From Eubacterium sp. UBA3720 (lineage in GTDB: Bacteria > Bacillota > Clostridia > Lachnospirales > Lachnospiraceae), in contig DFHP01000181.1 of the NCBI GenBank assembly GCA_002371335.1, forward strand, positions 1 to 7,826: DNA of 7,826 nt, written 5' to 3'. Below the pieces are notes generated by a model. The model worked only from the letters and a program-made list of their open reading frames with translations. It was not told the DNA's origin and did no database searches. Positions 1-5,481 of this stretch are shown here, piece by piece. Position 1 is the stretch's first letter. Every line of letters starts with the position of its first letter. The position numbers and the translations under genes are program-made.

Positions 1-36
1 GGTTAACCCGTGAATGGTAACATTGTATTGTCATAT

Positions 37-255
37 TTAAACGTGGTCTTGTGTATTGACTACTTTACGTGTCAGCAAAAAGACTGCGCCGACCAGCGCA
101 ATAAGCGCGGCGCCGGTCAGACGGAAAAGCTCTGTGCCCGGGCCGCCGGCCTCCGGCAGGGATCACAAATACGCCACTACTGTTCTTTACGCAGAGCATA
201 AACTTCGATCCTGCGATTGGCGTCTCCTCTTCATCCTCCCCGCCGGTATATGTCA
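37..255 (-). pseudogene. Shards of a cell-wall-anchored surface protein with LPxTG-type sorting signal
   Basis: Read on the minus strand, positions 162-37 encode LPEAGGPGTELF, then a hydrophobic segment (TGAALIALVGAVFLL) and a basic tail starting TRK, ending at a TAA at 37-39. Sortase motif, membrane segment and positive tail are the three parts of a cell-wall sorting signal; LPEAGG is a conservative variant of LPETGG. The frame is closed immediately upstream by a TGA (163-165), so no protein can carry this signal as the DNA stands. A second frame (256 down to about 157) reads through an acidic GGEDEEETP stretch to FVIP and meets the sorting signal only after a frame change. A third frame (230-177) contains DANRRIEVYAL. 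I infer a degraded gene end, possibly of more than one origin. The sorting-signal reading is fairly sure; the parent protein is unknown. Confidence 0.6.
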
Positions 256-602
256 TACCGTTCCCTCATACAGGAGCTTGTCTCCGATATGGACCGGCTT
301 TACGCCCGGTTCCTTATGCTTGTCATCCCGGTATGATGATCTGTCTCATACTCATCCAACATGCCCCTGATACCGGCTTCTGACAGGCTCATGTCAATAG
401 TGAAGTCGGCGGCGATATTCCAGGAACTGTTTTCTTTATGTTGTTCATCAGGACGGGTCCTGGATCTCAGATATTTAACGTCAGTAACTCCTGCAAGAAT
501 GACAGATTGAAATGTCGGAATCCCCTCGGTATCTCTGCTGATATACCCGTCTCTGAGTAGTGTAAGAAAATCCATAAATACCTTCACTGATTTTCCCTCC
601 AT
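253..602 (-). pseudogene. Truncated, internally deleted AAA-like ATPase / PD-(D/E)XK family remnant (copy 1)
   Basis: The open part (602-300) carries the middle of the AAA-like ATPase family common in Lachnospiraceae: VFMDFLTLLRDGYI, then TFQSVILAGVTDVK, a stretch with HKENSSWNIAADFTIDMS, and GMLDEYETDHHTGM. Walker A and the whole N-terminus are missing, as homology starts near 590. Just after HTGM the frame breaks, and another frame continues with KHKEPGVKPVHIGDKLLYEGTV and a TGA at 253-255. That tail matches the extreme C-terminus of the same family, which in intact members ends in FNFNK-x-K-x-x-GVK-like sequence after a PD-(D/E)XK nuclease domain. The rest of the ATPase and the nuclease domain have been deleted. 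The ATG at 600-602 is an accident of truncation. The gene is certainly non-functional. Family assignment rests on remembered family sequence, not on a search. Confidence 0.7.
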
Positions 603-633
603 AAAAATCAGAACAGACTACCGAATCCTCTTT

Positions 634-662
634 CCGGGCATTCTTAACTGTCCTTTGCCCGG
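634..662. other. Stem-loop downstream of the SLH gene, not a convincing terminator
   Basis: CCGGGCA (634-640) pairs with TGCCCGG (656-662) around a 15-nt loop in the 124-bp gap between the SLH gene stop and the AAA-like remnant. No T-run follows it on the minus strand (AAAGAGG follows), so an intrinsic terminator for the SLH gene is not supported. Nothing else in 603-726 stands out. Confidence 0.35.
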
Positions 663-726
663 TGATGTTTGTTCGAATAGTATAAATCTTTTTCCGGCAA
701 AGTGTCTTTTTTAAGGCGCGAAAATC

Positions 727-3366
727 TTATGTTGTCGGCAATTCTGACGTGTTCAATTTTGCTCTGTACAAGAAGGTAACAATCTGTCCTCTCGTACAGT
801 TGTCATTGATGCCGAAGCTGCCTTTCTTCGGGCCGGACGTATAGCCTTTCGTGATATTCTTTTGCGAACCCCAAAGAATCGCCTTGTAAAAAGCATGGCT
901 CGTCGGCACGTCCGTGAAGGGGATCTTGGAGACCGCCTTCGGAGCAGGCTTGCCTTTTAGTCTCCAAAGGAACATCATGGCTTCGCCACGGCTTACGTTG
1001 CGATTAAGTCCAAATACACCGTCCGAATACCCCTTTGTAATTCCTTCCTGATAACCCCAGAGAATTGATTTGTAAAAGGTATGTGTTTTTGGAACATCCT
1101 TGAAAGGAGACTGCGATGCCTTTTGGGGTTCCGGCTTTCCTGCGAACCTCCACAGGAACATCATCATCTCACCGCGGGTGCAGGATCTATTAATACCAAA
1201 GGTCCCGTCCGAATAACCTTTGGTGATACCTTCATCAGCTGCCCAGTAAATTGCATTGTAGTAAGGATGTGACTTATCCTGTACATCAGAAAATCCGCTG
1301 ATAACAGGAGTTGGCGTTGCGGTTGGTATTGGGGTAGGCGTCAGTGTTGGCGTCGGCGTCAGTGTTGGTGTTGGCGTCGGCGTTATTGTCGGCGTTGGGG
1401 TGACGTCAAGTTTCACAAGTTCCAGCTCAAAATCACCGAGCTCCTCAGCAGTTATTGAAACCGTATCATCGTCCGGCTTAAATATGCCGATTACCTTGAC
1501 ATCATCTCCTATAAGCCTCACCCGTATACTATACTGATCCCAATCCATAGTTTTCCAGTCGTCGGGAATGGTCAGTGCGAAAGAGTATTCGGGATTTTTT
1601 ATATATATAGGATTATGAATTACGACCCCACCAAGTGCTGTGTCACCGTCATAGGCTGCAACCACCGAAAAAACGTTGTATGCGGCAGTCGGATTTCCGG
1701 AAGTGCCCGTTCCTATAAGGCCATCGGCCATGACAATCTCATAATGAATCGAAAAATCCTCTTCGCCCATGCCACAGGTATTAAGCAATGTATCAAGCAA
1801 ATCTTTAGAGGTCTCATAACTGAAACAATAGGGATCAACCTCTGTCTTCGTTATTGCAAAATTTTTTTTCAGACCGCATGCGTCGCATTCATAGCTGGCT
1901 ACAGGTCGGCCGTAGTCGTCCTCGTAAAAATCGCTAAAACAATAATGATGATACACACCGGAGTTGCCATAGTAATAGTAAGACGACGATAATGCCAGTT
2001 CGCTCTCCTCATAAACAGTCGTTGTAGACTGATCACTAACTGTATTGTAGATATATGTGATCGAGTCCCCCGGCAGGTTCCAGTTATAACCTCCGAGATT
2101 AGCTGTATAATCGTCCCATGAAATCACATAGCCATCGTTCACACTGCCGCTTGTGGCTCCTGCCATAAAAAGCTTTCCGGCACATCCGGGAGAATAGCTG
2201 AGGCCTCCACCGGAGGTAAATTGGTATTCACTGTTCGTGACATCGACAAGATAATTATTTCCGCCGATCGCGACGACATTCCACATATGGGCACCGCCGT
2301 CCATATAGCCGACGACAGACCTGCATTCAAAATCCCGGTTATGCCAGCGGCTCTGATCACATAGATACTGGAAAGCTTTCGAATACCCTTCGCAGACGAC
2401 CTTTGTTTCGGGATCGCCGTCGAATACCCAGATGAGCTGCCATGGATTGCCGTAGTTTGCGCCGCCGGCATTATAATTGTAGTCGGTCGCCTCGATAATA
2501 TAATCTTTATAGGATTTCAGCTTATCATAGTCATCTTCAAACGCATGTTCCGCAACGACCAGCTGCGCCGTTTGAGCTGCCATTGTTGCCGCGCCGGTCT
2601 TTTGAGTGTCGGCATCATAGGTACTTTTTTTGCCGGATTTACTGTAATCCGAAGAGACAAAGAACCTGATTTTTGATAAGCAGATGTTATAAACGCCGGT
2701 GGAAGTGCCGTCATCGACGCCGACCAGATTATAGCGATATCCTGTTTCTTTGTCGAACCAATACAGATGATACGGGATATCGAGCAGCAGGGTCCCCAGC
2801 AAGGTAATGACTTTCTGCCTCATTGCATTATTTGCTTCTTCGGTAATACTGCCGCCACTGACATTTGCGCTCACCCCAAGCTCTTCGGCAGTATAGGAAA
2901 GGCTGTCGTACCCTATATCATTTGCCAAATCGAAAGATGTCGATGAAAGACTGCCGTCTGCGATTAACATGATCTTTTCTTTCAGATAGTTGTAGATAAC
3001 TGTCTGCTGTTCATCAAGCGCATTCCTGTAAAGCGGCGGTATATGTATGGCATCACTGTATTCCTCAAAACCGAACACATCATTGACGTAGCTCTCAAAG
3101 AGCTCGTCGCTGTCCGGAAGATATTCAACGGTCCCGGTTTCGTCCTCTTTCACAATATAATCAACAGGGACATCCGCAGCATCGCCTATATCGTCAAGAA
3201 CCGGATCCGCTGCTTCTGTGGTTATAACTGAATCATTAAGAGCCGGCTCCGCTTCTGCGGTTATAACTGAATCATTAAGAACCGGATCCGCTTCTGCTGC
3301 ATAAGCGGAAATGACCGGAATAATCAGAAGCATCAATGATAATACTATACTCAATAATCTTTTCAT
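727..3366 (-). CDS. Secreted SLH-anchored transglutaminase-like surface protein
   Basis: 879 residues, intact. Residues 1-23 are a Sec signal peptide (KR, hydrophobic core, cleavage near AYA-AEA). Residues 24-63 hold three 13-residue repeats of the type AEADPVLNDSVIT. The central region has a transglutaminase-like papain-fold core: C325 in VVCEGYSKAFQYL, H360 in GAHMWNVV and D375 in YLVDVTNS supply the Cys-His-Asp triad. A Cys cluster (C476, C494, C497; YECDACG) and a probable beta-sandwich follow. Residues 656-688 are a Thr-Pro linker, then three SLH modules (about 692-743, 755-808, 817-870), each with an ITKGY and an FG-x-N motif, expected to bind pyruvylated secondary cell-wall polymer. 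The enzyme would act outside the cell as a peptidase or crosslinker; the substrate is unknown. The start is supported by the signal peptide and by GAGG 10 nt upstream, which overlaps the TGA of the preceding ORF. Co-transcription and translational coupling with that ORF are likely. Confidence 0.88.
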   Translation of the reverse strand: MKRLLSIVLSLMLLIIPVISAYAAEADPVLNDSVITAEAEPALNDSVITTEAADPVLDDIGDAADVPVDYIVKEDETGTVEYLPDSDELFESYVNDVFGFEEYSDAIHIPPLYRNALDEQQTVIYNYLKEKIMLIADGSLSSTSFDLANDIGYDSLSYTAEELGVSANVSGGSITEEANNAMRQKVITLLGTLLLDIPYHLYWFDKETGYRYNLVGVDDGTSTGVYNICLSKIRFFVSSDYSKSGKKSTYDADTQKTGAATMAAQTAQLVVAEHAFEDDYDKLKSYKDYIIEATDYNYNAGGANYGNPWQLIWVFDGDPETKVVCEGYSKAFQYLCDQSRWHNRDFECRSVVGYMDGGAHMWNVVAIGGNNYLVDVTNSEYQFTSGGGLSYSPGCAGKLFMAGATSGSVNDGYVISWDDYTANLGGYNWNLPGDSITYIYNTVSDQSTTTVYEESELALSSSYYYYGNSGVYHHYCFSDFYEDDYGRPVASYECDACGLKKNFAITKTEVDPYCFSYETSKDLLDTLLNTCGMGEEDFSIHYEIVMADGLIGTGTSGNPTAAYNVFSVVAAYDGDTALGGVVIHNPIYIKNPEYSFALTIPDDWKTMDWDQYSIRVRLIGDDVKVIGIFKPDDDTVSITAEELGDFELELVKLDVTPTPTITPTPTPTLTPTPTLTPTPIPTATPTPVISGFSDVQDKSHPYYNAIYWAADEGITKGYSDGTFGINRSCTRGEMMMFLWRFAGKPEPQKASQSPFKDVPKTHTFYKSILWGYQEGITKGYSDGVFGLNRNVSRGEAMMFLWRLKGKPAPKAVSKIPFTDVPTSHAFYKAILWGSQKNITKGYTSGPKKGSFGINDNCTRGQIVTFLYRAKLNTSELPTT
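1303..1401 (-). repeat. Thr-Pro linker coding repeat
   Basis: Imperfect short-period repeat (GGCGTCAGTGTTGGC-like on the plus strand) coding for TPTPTLTPTP-type sequence between the catalytic half and the SLH modules of the surface protein. Such linkers are usually extended and often O-glycosylated; the DNA repeat is prone to length change by slippage. Confidence 0.85.
3182..3298 (-). repeat. 39-bp tandem repeat coding a 13-residue unit behind the signal peptide
   Basis: Two nearly identical 39-bp units (3221-3259 and 3260-3298, each starting GTTATAACTGAATCATTAAG on the plus strand) and a diverged third (3182-3220). Being a multiple of three, copy-number change would keep the frame. They code for the acidic repeats at residues 24-63 of the mature N-terminus. 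Confidence 0.8.
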
Positions 3367-3378
3367 ATTTTACCATCC

Positions 3379-3999
3379 TCACTTTGACGACCTGTCCATT
3401 GGAAATACAGCCCGATTTCCCATAACTCTCAAGTCATCAAGATAATCCAGTATATCATGGCTGCTGTATTGATAATTCCCCTTATTTTCTCCCATGGATC
3501 CTACAAAATTCTCCTTCAACTCGTCCACGGGGACATTATTCTGTTCCATACGTTTCCGCAGGGCTTCATACAGCAAAGCGTATTCAAATTCCAGATTTGT
3601 ATCAAAGACACCCAGATCGTCCGTGTTTATACAGACATTCAACTGGATCGTATTGTCTCTTGCCTCTGGCCTCGCTGTGCTCTTCCAGGCCGTCAGTTTC
3701 CGGTCATTGAATCGAAATACAGGGTGCAAGCAATAATCCTTTCCTGTCCCGCGTTTGCCGGAGAAAGCAATGATATTCTGAGGGGATCGATAGAGAATAT
3801 CATTGCTTTGAGAATCCGTCCCTCTCTCTCTTGCATTTTTCAACTCGTCTCTGATAAGTCTGGACTGATCAAGATAGCGCTGTAAGGCATGGATCGCTTT
3901 CAGATAGCCCTCTTTCAGTATATCCCCCTCCTCGATAGCCTTGCCTATATCGTCAATAACGAGAGATGTCTCTTTGCTCTTTATAATTTCGATTCTCAT
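3379..3999 (-). pseudogene. Chimeric remnant: P-loop ATPase N-terminus joined to adenosine-deaminase C-terminus (RADAR RdrA/RdrB-like scar)
   Basis: An open 206-residue frame. Residues 1-87 resemble the start of a large P-loop ATPase: a helical leader with RYLDQSRLIRDELKNARERG, then PQNIIAFSGKRGTGK, a good Walker A ending at K87. The expected T/S and the rest of the ATPase are absent. From residue 89 the sequence reads like the end of an adenosine deaminase: LHPVFRFN, then CINTDDLGVFDTNLEFEYALL (residues 123-143) with the zinc-binding Asp motif NTDD at 125-128, and a last helix LDYLDDLRVMGNRAVF. The N-terminal HxH and the HAGE-type motif of deaminases are missing, so neither half can work. 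An ATPase gene followed by an adenosine deaminase gene is the RADAR (rdrA-rdrB) arrangement; I infer one in-frame deletion across both, with the junction at about 3730-3741. AGGGGG lies 10 nt before the ATG. The stop is 12 nt from the SLH gene. The deaminase part is fairly sure; RADAR membership is less so. Confidence 0.62.
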
Positions 4000-4060
4000 T
4001 TGTGTAATGCCCCCTATCTTTTTGTGGTGATCTCCTATCGTCTAAATTCCCCAGATATAA

Positions 4061-4111
4061 AATTGTCTTCATAAACAAATACACGCTGTGTCTTTGTTTG
4101 TGAAGACAATT
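4061..4111. repeat. 51-nt inverted repeat (24-bp arms, 3-nt loop)
   Basis: The left arm (4061-4084, beginning AATTGTCTTCA) and right arm (4088-4111, ending TGAAGACAATT) are complementary at 22 of 24 positions around GCT. One of the two mismatches is a T-G wobble if the plus strand is transcribed. No T-run follows on either strand, so a simple intrinsic terminator is unlikely. It lies about 60 bp upstream of the chimera's start codon. It could be a mobile-element footprint, an operator, or a structured RNA element. Confidence 0.8.
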
Positions 4112-4112
4112 G

Positions 4113-4146
4113 CAGATTCTGAATCATCTGTTTTTCTCAGAATCTG
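4113..4146. repeat. Second stem-loop, 10-bp perfect arms
   Basis: CAGATTCTGA (4113-4122) and TCAGAATCTG (4137-4146) are perfect inverted copies around a 14-nt loop. It begins two bases after the 51-nt inverted repeat ends. The plus-strand loop contains a TTTTT tract, but it is inside the loop rather than after the stem. Confidence 0.7.
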
Positions 4147-4199
4147 ACCTATTTAATATGTTATGCCGGATTCATATACCGCAGTGCGATCTGTATCTA

Positions 4200-4637
4200 T
4201 TAAGTGTTTACAGCGGTGAACTTTGAGTTTTTATTACTGTAGACCTCCCTCTCTTTTTCCCACAACAAGTCTTGTGCAAAATAGTCAAGATAATCCCACA
4301 ATTCAGATCCGGGTGTCCGATGCATGCAGCAGTCCCTGAACAGACTCAGAATCTCATAGCGAAACACCTCGCCTGTATCGAAATTGGAAATGATTTTATT
4401 GAAATCACCACTAACCAGGGTTCGCTAAGATCGCCAAACAACGGCAGCATAGTTGAGATTCAGCATCCGTCTGGCCATCATTACTTTATACTCAGCCGGA
4501 TTCTGCCAGATATTATCCAAAAACATCAAAAGGTCTTCGTTGTAATACTTTTCCTGAAAAATGTTTTCCAAATGAAAATCTCCATGTGCGGCTTTGAAGT
4601 ACTGTTCATTGGTTTGCCGTCTTTCTATTTTTGCCAA
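4200..4637 (-). pseudogene. Unrecognised protein remnant with an in-frame TAG
   Basis: One minus-strand frame stays open from about 4643 to a TAA near 4200 except for a single TAG at 4425-4427. The first part (70 residues from a TTG at 4637) reads AHGDFHLENIFQEKYY, then DLLMFLDNIWQNPAEYK and MMARRMLNLNYA. After the TAG the same frame goes on with GDFNKIISNFDTGEVF, YEILSLFRDCC and ELWDYLDYFAQDLLWEKERE, all with ordinary soluble-protein composition. A TAA lies two codons upstream of the TTG, and no ribosome binding site or ATG is seen, so the 5' end is also gone. I do not recognise the family. By analogy with its neighbours the TAG may mark a deletion joint between N- and C-terminal pieces rather than a point mutation. 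No membrane segments are visible. Confidence 0.5.
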
Positions 4638-4646
4638 TGATTAAAT

Positions 4647-4670
4647 CTCGTATCGACTGGTCAATACGAG
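4647..4670. promoter_or_regulatory. 24-bp imperfect palindrome, operator-like
   Basis: CTCGTATCGAC (4647-4657) and GTCAATACGAG (4660-4670) are inverted copies with one mismatch, separated by only TG. Dyads of this size and tight spacing are typical of dimeric repressor sites, and small toxin-antitoxin operons often carry them. It lies between the toxin-like shard and the unrecognised remnant. The function is inferred from symmetry only. Confidence 0.4.
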
Positions 4671-4690
4671 TGGTGAATTAGAAGTCCAGA

Positions 4691-4905
4691 TTATAAGTTG
4701 CATGAAAACCCTTGAAATATTATATAGCAATGGATATCGTGTTGCAAATACATTTTTCTTTTTTGCAATTGTGAGCAACTTCTCCTGACTAATCTCCACA
4801 GTAAGGAATCTGGCCTCCTGACAGAACTCTTATTTGGAAGGCGCGGGTCGTCATTCCACGCCCAGATCAAAATGTACGTGTCCAGAAAGATATTTGTGTC
4901 TTTTG
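4691..4905 (-). pseudogene. Probable PIN-domain (VapC-type) toxin remnant
   Basis: A frame ending at the TAA at 4691-4693 contains NIFLDTYILIWAWNDDPRLPNKS (4894 down to about 4826). This strongly resembles the start of PIN-domain ribonuclease toxins (LLDTH-x-LLW...D-x-LP), and the Asp of LDT would be the first metal ligand; the usual H after LDT is Y here. No start codon with a ribosome binding site precedes it, and the downstream sequence soon stops resembling a PIN domain. A neighbouring frame reads ISQEKLLTIAKKKN, which could be a frameshifted later part. The rest of the 4640-4974 interval holds only this shard, the palindrome at 4647-4670, and a short PDFIDVIEG-stop reading directly behind the AAA-like remnant that might be an antitoxin tail. 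No active toxin is expected. Confidence 0.42.
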
Positions 4906-4973
4906 CTCTGTAAAGGATTTTCCTGCTTTAATCAGCCCTCAATGACATCAATAAAGTCAGGCACCGATTTCTG

Positions 4974-5377
4974 TCAAACAGTACCCTCATACAGAAGCTT
5001 GTCTCCGATGTGAACCGGCTTTACGCCCGGCTCCTTATGCTTGTTAAAATTGAAGCTCCTGACCATGTGGCAGCTGCTCCGAGTTCATGGCTGACCTGTT
5101 CATCAAGCAGCTGGCAGATACGGCTCACCAGGTAAGGATATCCGCCGGTATAAACCCGGAGGTGCTTCGCCATCTCCGCTGTATCCATCCCGGTGAGATG
5201 ATCCGTCTCATACTCGTCCAACATGCCCCGGATACCGGCTTCGGAAAGACTCATGTCAATCGTGAAATCCGCCACAATGTTCCAGGGACTGTTCTCCTTA
5301 TGCATATCCTCAGATCGGATCTTAGTACTCAGATGCTTTACATCTGTCACGCCGGCAAGAATGACCGATTGGAAGGT
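4974..5377 (-). pseudogene. Truncated, internally deleted AAA-like ATPase / PD-(D/E)XK family remnant (copy 2)
   Basis: Homology starts at 5377 with TFQSVILAGVTDVKHL and runs through HKENSPWNIVADFTIDMS, GMLDEYETDHLTGM and YTGGYPYLVSRICQLLDEQ, the lid/C-terminal part of the AAA-like ATPase domain. After SHELGAA the frame switches: from 5066 another frame reads MVRSFNFNKHKEPGVKPVHI, then GDKLLYEGTV and TGA (4974-4976), the extreme C-terminus of the same family. The nuclease domain that should lie between, and the Walker A region before it, are missing. In the first frame the ORF ends with unrelated residues at 5021. It differs from copy 1 in both endpoints and in sequence, so the two decayed separately. 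Upstream a TAA closes the frame near 5400, and no promoter or ribosome binding site is seen. Confidence 0.72.
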
Positions 5378-5481
5378 TTTTACTCTTGAATTCTTTTTTG
5401 AAAACTCATCATTTTATTGACTGGATATTTATAGCATCAACATGAGAGTAGCATGAGCACTTTTTCTGACTGTCGCAGCAG

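Noticed and set aside
65..256. 63-residue minus-strand ORF starting MTYTGGEDEE
   Set aside because: Its ATG overlaps the natural stop of the AAA-like remnant tail and it runs into the sorting-signal region in the wrong frame; it is better read as part of the degraded surface-protein shards.
634..662. Stem-loop as terminator of the SLH gene
   Set aside because: It has a 7-bp stem, a 15-nt loop and no T-run on the relevant strand.
1303..1401. Periodic repeat that might suggest a CRISPR or satellite
   Set aside because: There are no spacers of constant length, and the repeat codes for a Thr-Pro linker inside an intact gene.
1615..1992. 125-residue plus-strand ORF
   Set aside because: It lies wholly antisense to the SLH surface-protein gene, whose domains are clear across the same bases.
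4272..4640. 122-residue plus-strand ORF
   Set aside because: It lies antisense to the minus-strand remnant, has no ribosome binding site, and its sequence looks like reverse translation of that remnant.
253..5377. A composite transposon bounded by the two AAA-like remnants
   Set aside because: The two copies are diverged, contain no transposase and show no terminal inverted repeats; paralogous decayed genes explain them better.
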